A DNA stretch of 64,000 nt from Rhodospirillaceae bacterium (GCA_020638575.1 JACKIH010000003.1:167501-231500), one strand, 5' to 3'. Positions 53,856 to 63,676 are shown, counted from the first letter of the stretch. A program made the numbers and translations. Notes: generated from the letters alone by a model not told the origin.

Positions 53856-55273
53856 TGAGCCGGTTGGATGCCATTCTCGACCGGGTCGATGCCGACATCA
53901 CGGTTGTGGTCGAGAGATTTCTGCGGTTCCTGCGGTTTCCGTCCGTTTCCAGCCTGCCGGAGGGGCGTGAGGGAATTCGCGCCTGTGCCGATTGGCTGCG
54001 TGGGGAACTGGCGGCACTCGGCTTTGCGGCGCGTGTCGCCGAAACCGCAGGCCATCCCCTGGTGATGGCCGCGCGCCGGTCCCGCCGGGCTGGTCCCAAG
54101 GTGTTGATCTATGGGCACTACGATGTCCAGCCCGCGGACCCGCTGGAGGACTGGGCATCGCCGCCCTTCGAGCCGGAGATCCGGCAAGAAGATGGCCTGA
54201 CGCGCATCTATGCCCGCGGGGCCGCCGACAGCAAGAGCCAGGTCTGGTCGGTCATCGAGGCGCTGCGGGCGTGGTTGGAGGTTGCGGGCGAGCTGCCGGC
54301 CGACATCACGGTCATGCTTGAGGGCGAGGAGGAAACGGGCTCGCCCAGTCTGCCCGCGTTCATCGACGCCCACCGGGAGGACCTCGCCTGCGACGTCGTC
54401 TTCAACAGCGACAGCGACATGTGGTCCCGGCAGCGGCCGGCGATCACCACGCGGTTGAAGGGCCTGATCCACGAGAAGGTGACGATCTTTGCCCCCAACG
54501 GCGACCTGCATTCGGGCCATTTCGGCAATGTCGCGGTCAATCCGATCGGGGTTCTGGCCGGGATCCTCGATGCCATCCACGACGGCCGGGGCCGGGTTGC
54601 CATCGAAGGCTTCTACGACGGGGTGGACCCGGTACCGCCGGCGCTGCGCGAGAAATGGGAAGCGCTCGACCTGGATGAGGCGCTGTGCGGCGTGTCTGTC
54701 GAAGGCGGACCAACCGAGGACGGGCTGGGTGCCGTCGAGCGCATGTGGGGCCGGCCGGGGATCGACATCAACGGCATCATGGGCGGCAATACCGGTGCGG
54801 GCGAGCGTTCGGTCCTGCCCGGCTCGGCCACCGCGCGGCTGTCCTTCCGGCTGGTCGGCCGGCAGCGGCCAGACCATGTGCGCGCCGTGTTCCGGTCCTT
54901 CGTCGAAGCACATATCCCGTGCGGCTGCCGGGTGGCGTTCGAAGGGGCGGGCGGCAGCACGGCGGTCTCGGTGGACGAAGCAAGCCCGTGGATCGCCGCC
55001 GCAGCCCAAGCGCTCGATGCCGAATGGCCGGCGCCGACCCTGATCAAGGGGACCGGTGGAGCGGTGCCGCTGGTCGGCCTTTTGACCGAGGCGCTCGGCG
55101 TCGATTGCGTGACACTGGGGTTCATCCTCGGCGACGACGCCATCCATGCGCCCAACGAACGCTACGATGTCGAGCGCTTGCGCAAGGGCATCCGCAGTTG
55201 GGTGCGCATTCTGGCGGACCTGCCGGACCCCAGGACTTCGCCCACCCGCGCGGCATCTCACCTCAAGCGGTGA
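53855..55273 (+). CDS. M20-family metallopeptidase / dipeptidase
   Basis: A 472-residue M20 peptidase. Zinc and catalytic motifs in order: VLIYGHYDVQPADPLEDW (His and Asp), YARGAADSKSQVWSVIEALR (Asp), LEGEEETGSPSL (Glu base pair), NSDSDMW, and HAPNER near the end. The central dimerisation domain (LHSGHFGNVAVNP) is normal. Such enzymes hydrolyse dipeptides or N-acylated amino acids. It ends the transporter operon, suggesting that the imported substrate is a peptide or conjugate. Confidence 0.9.
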   Translation: MSRLDAILDRVDADITVVVERFLRFLRFPSVSSLPEGREGIRACADWLRGELAALGFAARVAETAGHPLVMAARRSRRAGPKVLIYGHYDVQPADPLEDWASPPFEPEIRQEDGLTRIYARGAADSKSQVWSVIEALRAWLEVAGELPADITVMLEGEEETGSPSLPAFIDAHREDLACDVVFNSDSDMWSRQRPAITTRLKGLIHEKVTIFAPNGDLHSGHFGNVAVNPIGVLAGILDAIHDGRGRVAIEGFYDGVDPVPPALREKWEALDLDEALCGVSVEGGPTEDGLGAVERMWGRPGIDINGIMGGNTGAGERSVLPGSATARLSFRLVGRQRPDHVRAVFRSFVEAHIPCGCRVAFEGAGGSTAVSVDEASPWIAAAAQALDAEWPAPTLIKGTGGAVPLVGLLTEALGVDCVTLGFILGDDAIHAPNERYDVERLRKGIRSWVRILADLPDPRTSPTRAASHLKR

Positions 55274-55393
55274 CGGGCTTGCCGCGTTCGGGCGCATCAG
55301 ATTGCCCTGCGCATACCCCGCCCGGAACACAATCGTCGCCCGATCGACCCGGCGGTTGCGGCCCGCGGGCGCCAAACCGGTTCCGCGGCCGGC

Positions 55394-58333
55394 CTACGGC
55401 ACCGATTGGGATCCGGCGCCGGGGATGGGTGGATCGGCGATCGGAAGCTCCACTTTGCCAAGGTGCCTGAGGATTGCCTGCGGCAACGCCTCCAGCAAAC
55501 CGGCCTTGTCGCCGGCACGCTCTGGACAGAGGCCAAAGACGTTGGTGTGCCAAACATCGCGGAGGTCGGGCTCAGGAAACCTCCAGCGGTAGTCATGTGT
55601 CGTGAACAGGCAAATGCTGGCAGCGCCGACCGTGCCGGCAAGATCGATCAGCATGTTCGGCGGGCTGACGACGAGATCGAGCTCGGCCACTAGCGCCATC
55701 AGCAGCGCCAAGTCATCCTTCAGGTCAATGTCCGCTGGCCAAAATAAATTCGTGATGCCCTGGTCGCTAAGCTGCCTGATTTCATCGGCGTCAACATCAA
55801 AGCTTAAGACGACGAAATCGGCATCGACCGTTCGGAACGTTTCGACAAAGTCGGACAAACGGAAGACGTTCAGCGCACGCGCCGCCGCAGAGAGGTGCGT
55901 TCCCAGACCGATCCCGATCTTGGGGCGGTCCGGCCGCCCGAGACCCGCCAAAATCGATCGCGTGTGTTCTGTCTCAGATGGCGTTGGCGTAAACACCACA
56001 CGCCGATTGCGCAGAAAATCTGCGTAGTCGCGACGCATGAATTGCAGGAGGCTGAAGACTCCGGCAACGGCATCGGCGTTCTTGGCAAGTTTAAAGCTGG
56101 CGTCGTTAAAATAATTCCGAAGTTCGTGTGGCGTGGTCTTCCGGAGGTCGGCAGGATTCTGGATGTAATAGCGCGATACAGGGACAAAATTGAGGCGGGG
56201 GAAGGTTCGCGACAGCAACGGCTCCAGGCGATGGTCGCACGTCATGATGAGCGTGCCGATCCGATCTGGGACCAGATCTTCAAGTTCTGAGTAGAGTGTC
56301 GCAGTGCGAATCTCGTCCCCCACACCGCCGTTTGCGGTCAACACCACATGATCCAGGCGGACCTCGCCTGCGAGGGCCGCGCCGAGCTTTGCGATGCCCG
56401 CTGCGAAGTACTTTGGAAACAGTAGGTCTTCCGGCTCATCCCGACAAAGTTGCCACGCCGTGCCGAAGTTGCCTTTGCCGAGGTGGGAAACATAGACCCC
56501 GCCAAGATCGGCGCGCACGCCGAGTGCCGTCGCCGCATCGAGAAAAGAGATTGCCTCATCAAAGCGGCCCGATTGATTGAGAACGCCGATAAGCTGTGTC
56601 GCGGCCTGAAGCGCTACCGGTGGGGCCGACGCGACCGCTTGTTGGAAAATCGCCCGAAACATCGTTGCGGCACGGTCAAATCGACCGATAGCCCAATGAC
56701 ACAGAGCCGATTCCATCCGCTGGCGCACGTCGAGTTCGACAATCTTCTCCAGACGGTCGTAGCAATCGGCAGCGCACGCGTAGTCGGGACCGAAACTACA
56801 TGCCTTGGCAAGAGCGCGGAGCTTGGCTTCGCTATCCTCCAGGCTGTGCAAGCGGGACAGAAGTTTATTTGCGTAGTCGTACTTTCGTTGATCGGCGCGT
56901 GGCACCAGAGGTTGAGATTTGAACAGAAGAGTTATCTGCCCTTCGGCCAATGGGTCGAGATCCAGCGCGCGCGCCGCGGCATGCCACGCTGCGATGCTGT
57001 TGCCCGCACGGAAATATAGTTGGCCAATGGTCTGCTGTGCTTTGCTCAGCTGCCGCGTGATTTTCTCCAGCTTGGCCGCTGACGGGTGGGATGCTTCGAG
57101 GACTCGCTTTTGCAGGACTTCGTTGCTTGCTTTAAGTTGCGCAATTTTCAGTTCTGCGGATTTCAATCTTTCATGATGGGAATTTACCTGGTCGGTGCGT
57201 GCTCTGATCTTATGCGTGAGCGAAACAATCCGCGCATTCATTTGAATATGGTGCAGTGCGGATTGCGCGGCACGCTGCCACCAGAAGTCGGTTGCCCGGC
57301 CCAAGAGGCAGCGCCAAAGCGGTGCCAGGGCAGCCCTGGTTTCCATATCGCCGCGGGGGGCAGCGGACGGCACAGCCGCCAGCAACGGATCAAAGGTGCC
57401 GAGCGGCGCCCAGGAACGTAATTGTTCTTGGAGATCCTTGAACAAATCTGGATCGGCGCGCGCACCGGCAGCCAGATCCTTAAGTCCTTCACCATCGGGA
57501 GAGAACGGGATCCGTCCCCCGCTAAGCTGGCTCAGGCCCTCCACCTTATGGGTGTTGGAACTCAGCATCACGAAAGGACGGCCAGCCAGAAGAGCGGCAT
57601 AGGCCCCATGATGGCGACCTGTAATGATCAGATCGGCAGTCGATAGATTGGCGATCTGGTGGCGCCATTGCTCTTCGGCAACATAAGTAATGTCGTGCAA
57701 TGGGTAGAACAGCCCGGCGTCGCCAACGGCGTTGAGGGCATTGAGCATGGCAATCCCGACGTCGGTGTCGCGGCTCGGGTGCCAATCGGTGACGAGCGTC
57801 CTTCCTGAGAGGTGCCGCGTCGGCTTGGCTGCGAAATCGGCTTCCAAGAAACTGTCCGGGACCAGTCGGTGGGCGACAGACATGGCGCTCAGATAGGCCG
57901 CGCTGGCAGGTTCCCTGACCGCGAGGTCATCGACCGTCCGGAGAATGTCCAAATAGTCGCCGCTCATCTCCTGGATAACAGCGTTGACGATAAAGACCGG
58001 TTTGGATTCCCTCTTGGCGTATTGGGCGATGTGGAGCAGATCGCGGCCGCGATCGTGATGAATGGTTCCTTCGCCATTGATCACCACCGCATCGGCCACG
58101 TCGATATCGTCTGCAATCGCGGATGTGGCGATGCGCTGCAGAGCGTCTGCGGCGGTGTCTGCAGCAATGAACCGCGTGGCAAAGGTTGGATAGATGCGTT
58201 GAAAATCGTATCCAGCCGCCAGAAGTTGGCCGAGATGCGTGTGGGTAACGGCAATGCAGCCAAGATGTGCCTGAATACCAGTGCAGTTCAGATACAAGAT
58301 CCGCGGCCGCAACGATGACGTCAATAGCTGCAT
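55394..58333 (-). CDS. Pyruvyltransferase-TPR-glycosyltransferase-like fusion protein
   Basis: A 979-residue protein with three parts. Residues about 10-320 are a polysaccharide pyruvyl transferase-like domain (AVVINGEGTIHHDRGRDLL, STADLIITGRHHGAYAALLA, GRPFVMLSSNTHKVEG). About 370-430 is a coiled coil and about 430-620 helical TPR-like repeats. The last 330 residues look like a glycosyltransferase family 9 or related ADP-heptose-type domain (PKIGIGLGTHLSAA, LVVSPPNMLIDLAGTVGA). I infer a role in decoration of surface polysaccharide. Isolated gene, lower GC than its neighbours. Confidence 0.72.
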   Translation of the reverse strand: MQLLTSSLRPRILYLNCTGIQAHLGCIAVTHTHLGQLLAAGYDFQRIYPTFATRFIAADTAADALQRIATSAIADDIDVADAVVINGEGTIHHDRGRDLLHIAQYAKRESKPVFIVNAVIQEMSGDYLDILRTVDDLAVREPASAAYLSAMSVAHRLVPDSFLEADFAAKPTRHLSGRTLVTDWHPSRDTDVGIAMLNALNAVGDAGLFYPLHDITYVAEEQWRHQIANLSTADLIITGRHHGAYAALLAGRPFVMLSSNTHKVEGLSQLSGGRIPFSPDGEGLKDLAAGARADPDLFKDLQEQLRSWAPLGTFDPLLAAVPSAAPRGDMETRAALAPLWRCLLGRATDFWWQRAAQSALHHIQMNARIVSLTHKIRARTDQVNSHHERLKSAELKIAQLKASNEVLQKRVLEASHPSAAKLEKITRQLSKAQQTIGQLYFRAGNSIAAWHAAARALDLDPLAEGQITLLFKSQPLVPRADQRKYDYANKLLSRLHSLEDSEAKLRALAKACSFGPDYACAADCYDRLEKIVELDVRQRMESALCHWAIGRFDRAATMFRAIFQQAVASAPPVALQAATQLIGVLNQSGRFDEAISFLDAATALGVRADLGGVYVSHLGKGNFGTAWQLCRDEPEDLLFPKYFAAGIAKLGAALAGEVRLDHVVLTANGGVGDEIRTATLYSELEDLVPDRIGTLIMTCDHRLEPLLSRTFPRLNFVPVSRYYIQNPADLRKTTPHELRNYFNDASFKLAKNADAVAGVFSLLQFMRRDYADFLRNRRVVFTPTPSETEHTRSILAGLGRPDRPKIGIGLGTHLSAAARALNVFRLSDFVETFRTVDADFVVLSFDVDADEIRQLSDQGITNLFWPADIDLKDDLALLMALVAELDLVVSPPNMLIDLAGTVGAASICLFTTHDYRWRFPEPDLRDVWHTNVFGLCPERAGDKAGLLEALPQAILRHLGKVELPIADPPIPGAGSQSVP

Positions 58334-58575
58334 AAACGTGTCGATCTGGGTTGTTAGTAAGACATTTCCTGTTCAGTCCGCATCAGCCCAGCCGCTCGCC
58401 CGTTGCCGAGCAAGCATCTCATAGGTTAGGGCCGCTCTGCGGACATCCCCCGGCAACCCCGGACCATCGTAGAATATTGGATGGCCGGGCGGGAGTGTGG
58501 GTCGGAATCCGGCCGTTGCCGGACGTTGCAGGAGTGCCGTTGCCGCCGCCCCAATACCCGGAGCCGGCAATCGTC

Positions 58576-61137
58576 CTATGACCGCGGCTTCAGATTTTCC
58601 GGGTCATAGAGCGGCTCGTAACCCACCCCGGCGACCTCCACCGGGTAGGTGTCGCCGAAATACTCCACCATGAAGGTCTTGCCCTTCACCGCGTGCTCAT
58701 GGGGCAGATAGCCGAGCGCGATGTTCTTGCCGATGGACGGCCCGAAGGCGATGGAGGTGGTGAAGGAGCGGCGCCCCAGGCTGTCCACCAGGGTGTCGCC
58801 GGTCGCCGGGTCGAGGATCGGCAGGGTGCCGACGGGATAGCGCCGCACGCCCTTGGCGTCCCGGTTGTCGGTGATCACCAGGGTGCACAGGGTGGCCGGC
58901 TGGTGGGGTCGCGCGCGGTGCTCAAGGTGGGCCGCCTTGCCCACGAAATCGGCGTCCTTCACCTTGGGGCGCTGCAGGCCGGCTTCCAGCAGGTTGTATT
59001 CGGTCAACAGGTCGGCGTTCTGCAGGCGCAGGCTTTTTTCCATGCGGCGGGAGTTGGCATAGGTCTCCACGCCGAAGGCCATCACGCCTTCGGCCCTTAT
59101 GGCGTCCCACACGGGCAGCGCGTCGCCATAGGCCATGTGCAGCTCGAAGCCCTGTTCGCCGACGTAGGAGATGCGGAAGGCCAGCACGTCTTGGCCGGCA
59201 ATCCGCACCGGCTTGAGGGTGGCAAAGGGGAATGCGTCCTTCTCCAGGGCCGCCGGGTCCTCCACCACCTTCTGCAGGCTGGCCCGGGCATTCGGCCCCC
59301 AAACGCCGATGGTGACGAGGTCCGTCGACCGGTCGGTGATTTCCACCTCGTAGCCGAGGTCTGCGGCCATGCGCTTCATGTAGGTGAAGTCGCGGTTGCC
59401 GGCGTCCGCCCCGTCGATGAAGCGGATGCGGTCGTTGAGGCGGAACACGGTGAAATCGGCCCGCACCATGCCCTTCTCGTCGAGGAAGTGGGTGTAGATG
59501 CCTTTGCCGACCTGCTGCTCGCCGCCGATCTTGGCCGCGCACAGATATTCCATGAACGCCACATGGTCCGGTCCGGCCACTTCGTAGATGGCGAAGTGGG
59601 ACAGGTTCACCATGCCGACATCGGCGCTCATCGCAAGCTGTTCGGCGTTGGACACGCGCCAGAAATGCCGGTTGTCCCATTCGTTTTCGCGCACCGGCAC
59701 CTGGTCTGCGTATGTCTCCAGCAGATGATTGTTGGCGGCGTAGCCGTGGGCGCGTTCCCAGCCGCCCAGTTCCATGAAATGCCCGCCGAGTGCGACCTCG
59801 CGGTCGTAGAACGGGCTGCGGCGCACGTTGCGCCCGCCGGTGAACGGCTCGCGCGGGTGGACGGCCGGATTGTAGATCTTCATCGCCGCTTCGTAGCAGC
59901 GGGCGTGGATGAAGTCGGCCTCGGTCTGGAAGGGGTAGAACCGCGCATAGTCGATGGCGTGGTGATCGATTTCCGTCCGCCCGTCGGTCATCCAGTCGAC
60001 CAGCAGCTTGGCCATGCCGGGGCCGTCCTTCACCCAGATGGCGACGGCGTACCACAGTCCGCGCACGGTCTGGCTTTCGCCGATGGAGGGGCCGCCATCG
60101 GTGGTAACCTGCAAGAGGCCGTTGAAGGAGCGCTTCTCGTCGTACCCCAGCTCCGCCAGGATCGGCGTCAACTCCATGGCGCGCTCCAGGGGGGCGGCCA
60201 CCTGGTCCAGCTCCAGGTCGCGCTGGGAGGGCGACAGCCGCGCCTGGCTCTTGTCGAGAATGTCGCGCGGGTGGCACAGCCGCGGCTCGCGCTCCTCGTA
60301 GTAGCCCCACTCGATCATGCCGCCTTCGGTGGTCTTGGGGTCGCCGGTGTCGCGCATGTAGGCGCTGTTGCCCTGGTCGCGCAGCAGCGGCCAGCCGATC
60401 TCCTTGCCGGTGCCCGCGAACTCGCCATAGGGCCCGAACCACAGGAGCGGGTGGTCCACCGGCATCACCGGCAGGTCTTCGCCGGCCATCTCTGCCACCA
60501 GCCGGCCCCACAGGCCCGCACAGATGATGACGGTATCCGCCCGGATGGTGCCCCGCGGGGTATCGACTCCCCGGATGCGCCCGTCTTCGATGATCAGGCC
60601 GGTGGCCGGCGTGTTGGCGAAGGCTTGCAGCTTGCCCGTGGCCACGGCGGCGTCGACCAGCTCGCCGCACACCACCTGGGAGCGGGGGACGACCAGCCCG
60701 GCATTGGGGTCCCATAGGCCGCCCTGCACCATGTGCTCTTCGATCAGCGGGAACTTCTGCTTGATCTCCGCCGGGGTCACGAGCTGCACGCCGGTGCCGA
60801 ACGCCTTGCCGGAGGCCACCTTGCGCTTGATCTCGTCCATCCGGCCGTCGTCGCCGATGCGCGCCACCTCCAGCCCGCCAATCCTGGCGTAGTGCCCCCG
60901 CTTCTCGAAGAAATCGATGGAGTACCGTGTGGTCCAGCACGACAGGAAATCGTGGCTGGTGCCGTAGCAGAAGTCCGAGGCGTGCGAGGTGGAGCCGACA
61001 TCCGTGGGGACCGCCGAGGCATCGATGCCAACGATGTCGTCCCAGCCGCGCTCGATCAGGTGGTGGGCCACGGATGCCCCGACGATGCCGCCCAGACCGA
61101 CGATGACGACGCGCGCCTTTTGCGGAAACTCAGCCAT
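58576..61137 (-). CDS. Dimethylglycine/sarcosine dehydrogenase-like flavoprotein
   Basis: An 853-residue enzyme with the dimethylglycine dehydrogenase layout. The N-terminal FAD oxidoreductase has VVIVGLGGIVGASVAHHLIE (dinucleotide fold). A middle FAO domain is at about 370-425. C-terminal aminomethyltransferase-like domains (GCV_T, about 430-850) contain VGMVNLSHFAIYEVAGPDHV, SYVGEQGFELHM and LGYLPHEHAVKGKTFMVEYF. It oxidises an N-methylated amine and passes one-carbon units to tetrahydrofolate. I chose ATG 61137, where the Rossmann fold begins. Which methylated glycine it uses cannot be read from sequence. Confidence 0.9.
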   Translation of the reverse strand: MAEFPQKARVVIVGLGGIVGASVAHHLIERGWDDIVGIDASAVPTDVGSTSHASDFCYGTSHDFLSCWTTRYSIDFFEKRGHYARIGGLEVARIGDDGRMDEIKRKVASGKAFGTGVQLVTPAEIKQKFPLIEEHMVQGGLWDPNAGLVVPRSQVVCGELVDAAVATGKLQAFANTPATGLIIEDGRIRGVDTPRGTIRADTVIICAGLWGRLVAEMAGEDLPVMPVDHPLLWFGPYGEFAGTGKEIGWPLLRDQGNSAYMRDTGDPKTTEGGMIEWGYYEEREPRLCHPRDILDKSQARLSPSQRDLELDQVAAPLERAMELTPILAELGYDEKRSFNGLLQVTTDGGPSIGESQTVRGLWYAVAIWVKDGPGMAKLLVDWMTDGRTEIDHHAIDYARFYPFQTEADFIHARCYEAAMKIYNPAVHPREPFTGGRNVRRSPFYDREVALGGHFMELGGWERAHGYAANNHLLETYADQVPVRENEWDNRHFWRVSNAEQLAMSADVGMVNLSHFAIYEVAGPDHVAFMEYLCAAKIGGEQQVGKGIYTHFLDEKGMVRADFTVFRLNDRIRFIDGADAGNRDFTYMKRMAADLGYEVEITDRSTDLVTIGVWGPNARASLQKVVEDPAALEKDAFPFATLKPVRIAGQDVLAFRISYVGEQGFELHMAYGDALPVWDAIRAEGVMAFGVETYANSRRMEKSLRLQNADLLTEYNLLEAGLQRPKVKDADFVGKAAHLEHRARPHQPATLCTLVITDNRDAKGVRRYPVGTLPILDPATGDTLVDSLGRRSFTTSIAFGPSIGKNIALGYLPHEHAVKGKTFMVEYFGDTYPVEVAGVGYEPLYDPENLKPRS

Positions 61138-61680
61138 TCCATTTCCCCGAGACTGCGGCGGGCGCCGACATGTTGGTGAAGCCACGGACCGCATCAGACG
61201 TGCTCTGGGGCCCGAGATCTACACAATCAACGCCATTGTTTCATCCGTGTGCGACAGAGACCGGCCCCAGTCCGGCGTCAGTCCGGCCTCCGTCAGGCGG
61301 AGGCGGCGGGACGCAGGCAGAGTACGGGCGCCGACGCCGCCCCAGCCGCGCATCCGGGGCCGGGGAGGCGACACCCGACAGCGGGTGCGCCGAAGCGATT
61401 TCAGCGGAATGCCGTGCGCCGGTCGGAGCCGCTCCAGGCCCCCGCCAAGGACCTATTGTCCCATCCCACAAATGGTGAGGCCGATGGCGATCTGCGCCAA
61501 AGGGCAGTAGAGCCGCAACCTGAATATATAGTACAATCAGCGAGATCGAGCTAATTTCTCAGAAGTCCGATGAGATCTCCCGGCGCGGTGACTCGGCCCA
61601 TTCGCCGCCGGGAACGCCGCAATGCAGCCGTGCAGCCGGGGCTTGACTCGCCAGCGGCTCACACTCATTCTCACTCTCAT
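61138..61680. other. Divergent intergenic region
   Basis: No credible gene lies between the divergent dehydrogenase and amiC-like genes. Inverted repeats occur near 61263-61308 (GTCCGGC words and CCTCCGTCAGGCGGAGG). An AT-rich box GAATATATAGTACAATC near 61521 could be the promoter of the right-hand operon. Confidence 0.4.
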
Positions 61681-61682
61681 AG

Positions 61683-61805
61683 GGGCGGGATCACGGCATC
61701 AACGGCGATGCTGCCGCCTTCCAAGACGACCCTTCCATACATGTGGCTGCGTTCCCGCAGGCCACGCCGGCACCGGGGCCCTTTGCGCACGCAAGGGGCT
61801 TTTTT
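61683..61805 (+). promoter_or_regulatory. Leader with hexaloop hairpin and intrinsic terminator (candidate ANTAR target)
   Basis: A hairpin with stem GCATC / GATGC (61696-61711) has the six-base loop AACGGC, with A at loop position 1 and G at position 4 as in ANTAR targets. An outer stem GGCGG/CCGCC (61684-61688/61714-61718) adds to it. About 60 bp later lies a terminator with arms GCCCTTTGC and GCAAGGGGC and six T residues (61778-61805). The downstream operon encodes an ANTAR protein, so antitermination control is likely. Only one hexaloop hairpin was found; the usual target has two. Confidence 0.55.
61778..61805 (+). terminator. Intrinsic terminator in the amiC leader
   Basis: Arms GCCCTTTGC (61778-61786) and GCAAGGGGC (61791-61799) pair with one G-T wobble. 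The loop is GCAC and the tail is TTTTTT. It ends 32 bases before the amiC-like ATG, so it would attenuate the operon unless relieved. Confidence 0.72.
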
Positions 61806-61837
61806 CGTTCCGGCTCGTACCGCAGCAGGGAGACTCG

Positions 61838-63013
61838 ATGGAGCGAGAGTCGGTCGTCCACGACATTGGGATCCTGATGTCCACCACCGGATCCTACCGC
61901 CTCATCGGCGAGGCAATGCTGGCCGGCGCGCTCCTGGCGGTGGAAGAGATCAACGCTGCGGCGGACTTGCCGTTTCACCTGAATGCCAAGGTCGTGAACC
62001 CCGGTGGCGTGCTGGAAAATTACGCTCCCGCTGCCAAGTCCCTGCTGACCGAAGACAAGGTGACCCATATCGTCGGCTGCTATACCTCCTCAAGCCGCAA
62101 GGAAGTGCTGCCGCTGTTTGAGAAGAACGACGGCTTGCTCTGGTACCCATCCCACTATGAGGGTTTCGAGACCAGCGAGAACGTCGTCTATACCGGTGCA
62201 TCCCCGAACCACCACGTGATTCCGCTGTCCGATTTCATGGTCGCCAACTGCGGTGGGCGGGCCTGGCTGGTGGGGTCCAACTACATCTGGGCCTGGGAAA
62301 ACAACCGCATCATGCGCGAAAGCCTGGTGGATGCCGGCGGCCGCGTGCTCGGCGAACGCTACCTGCCGGTGGGCGAAACCGATGTGGCGGCCATCGTCGA
62401 CCAGATCCTGGCCGCCAAACCGGACTTCGTGTTCAACACGCTGATCGGTGACAGCTCCTACATGTTCTTCCGGGAGTTCCGGCGGGCCGCAGAGGCGCTG
62501 GGCATGGACCAGCCGGCGGAAATCCCGGTGGTGAGCTGCAGCCTGGCCGAACCGGAACTGGCGGCCATCGGGCCGGAAGCCTGCGACGGCCACCTGTCCT
62601 CCAGCGTCTACTTCGAAAGCGTCGACACGCCGGAAAACCGGCAGTTCGTCAGCCGCTGGCACCAGCGCTTCCCGGAACTGGGGGCGTGCAGTGCCGATGC
62701 CGAAGCCACCTACATCGCCGTGCACCTGCTGGCCATGGCGATCGGGCGGGCGGGCACGACGGAGATGGCCGCCGTGCGCGAGGCCGTCGGGGGTCTGCAG
62801 TTCGCGGCCCCCCAAGGCTGCGTGCAGGTCGATCCGGAAAACCGCCATTGCTACCTCTACCCGCGCATCGGCCGGTCGCGCCGCGACGGCGGCTTCGACA
62901 TCATCGCCGATGCCGGCACGGCCACCCGGCCCGATCCCTATCTGGTGTGGCGGGAAACCCAGGACAGCGCACAGGCCGGCGGCGGCCGCCCACGGCTAAA
63001 GGTGGTGTCCTGA
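61838..63013 (+). CDS. AmiC-like amide/urea-binding sensor
   Basis: A 391-residue periplasmic-binding-fold protein without a signal peptide. It opens with DIGILMSTTGSYRLIGEAML, then VTHIVGCYTSSSRKEVLPLF, LLWYPSHYEGFETSENVVY and LVGSNYIWAWENNR. The lack of export, and the AmiR-like gene directly downstream (TGATG overlap), point to an AmiC-type cytoplasmic sensor that holds the antiterminator until an amide or urea-type ligand binds. AGGGAG precedes ATG 61838. Confidence 0.85.
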   Translation: MERESVVHDIGILMSTTGSYRLIGEAMLAGALLAVEEINAAADLPFHLNAKVVNPGGVLENYAPAAKSLLTEDKVTHIVGCYTSSSRKEVLPLFEKNDGLLWYPSHYEGFETSENVVYTGASPNHHVIPLSDFMVANCGGRAWLVGSNYIWAWENNRIMRESLVDAGGRVLGERYLPVGETDVAAIVDQILAAKPDFVFNTLIGDSSYMFFREFRRAAEALGMDQPAEIPVVSCSLAEPELAAIGPEACDGHLSSSVYFESVDTPENRQFVSRWHQRFPELGACSADAEATYIAVHLLAMAIGRAGTTEMAAVREAVGGLQFAAPQGCVQVDPENRHCYLYPRIGRSRRDGGFDIIADAGTATRPDPYLVWRETQDSAQAGGGRPRLKVVS

Positions 63014-63636
63014 TGCGCGGCACCATCCAGAACTTCCGCGGCGCCCGTGCGCTTGTGGTGCTGTATCCGGGCAGCGATCGCGACCGCCTGGCCACCGTGC
63101 TGCGCCGGCTCGGCCTGCTGGTGGGGGAGGTCGATCCCAGCGATACCGAGCGCCTGGAGATCGCCGGACGCGACGGCTTCGACGTGCTGGTGCTGGACAC
63201 CGACATCGGCACCGGCGATCTGGTGCCCTCCGTCTTGGCAGTGGACGCGCCCATCATCGCGGTGATCGGCGTGGAAGCGCCCTCGCGGCTGACCCGTGCG
63301 GTCAACGCCCGGGTGGCCAGCCACATCGTCAAGCCGATCCGCTCCAGCGGGATCTTCCCCGCCCTGTTCCTTGCCTTCAACGAGTTCAATCGGCGCCGCC
63401 GCGAACGCGAGTTCGTCCTCCGTCTGGAGGCCCGCGTCCGCCAGCGCCGCCACGTGGTCAAGGCGATCCTGGCCGTGTGCGCGGAAACCGGCGTCGACGA
63501 CGAGGAAGCCTTCCGGCTGCTGCGCCGGGAAAGCATGCGGCGGCGTATCTCCATCGAGGCGCTGTGCCAGGAAATCGCCGCCACCACCGACGCGACCGAA
63601 GCCCCCGGCGAAGCTGCCGGCAGCTACGGGTCGTGA
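63013..63636 (+). CDS. AmiR/NasT-type ANTAR antiterminator
   Basis: A 207-residue protein with an N-terminal pseudo-receiver domain (ALVVLYPGSDRDRLATVLRR, DVLVLDTDIGTGDLVPSV) and a C-terminal ANTAR three-helix region (about 130-190; VVKAILAVCAETGVDDEEAF, LLRRESMRRRISIEALCQEI). ANTAR proteins bind hexaloop hairpins in leaders and stop terminator folding. It shares a base pair of codons with the AmiC-like gene and should act on the leader at 61683-61805. Confidence 0.88.
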   Translation: MRGTIQNFRGARALVVLYPGSDRDRLATVLRRLGLLVGEVDPSDTERLEIAGRDGFDVLVLDTDIGTGDLVPSVLAVDAPIIAVIGVEAPSRLTRAVNARVASHIVKPIRSSGIFPALFLAFNEFNRRRREREFVLRLEARVRQRRHVVKAILAVCAETGVDDEEAFRLLRRESMRRRISIEALCQEIAATTDATEAPGEAAGSYGS

Positions 63637-63676
63637 CCCTTCACACCAAGAACCGACCGAGAGGATGGATGCATCG

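Noticed and set aside
58373..58570. Small minus-strand frame between the glycan-enzyme and dehydrogenase genes
   Set aside because: It has low-complexity composition, no ribosome-binding site and no recognised motif.
58693..60717. Long plus-strand frame of 674 codons over the dimethylglycine dehydrogenase-like gene
   Set aside because: It is the antisense shadow of a gene with complete FAD and GCV_T motifs.
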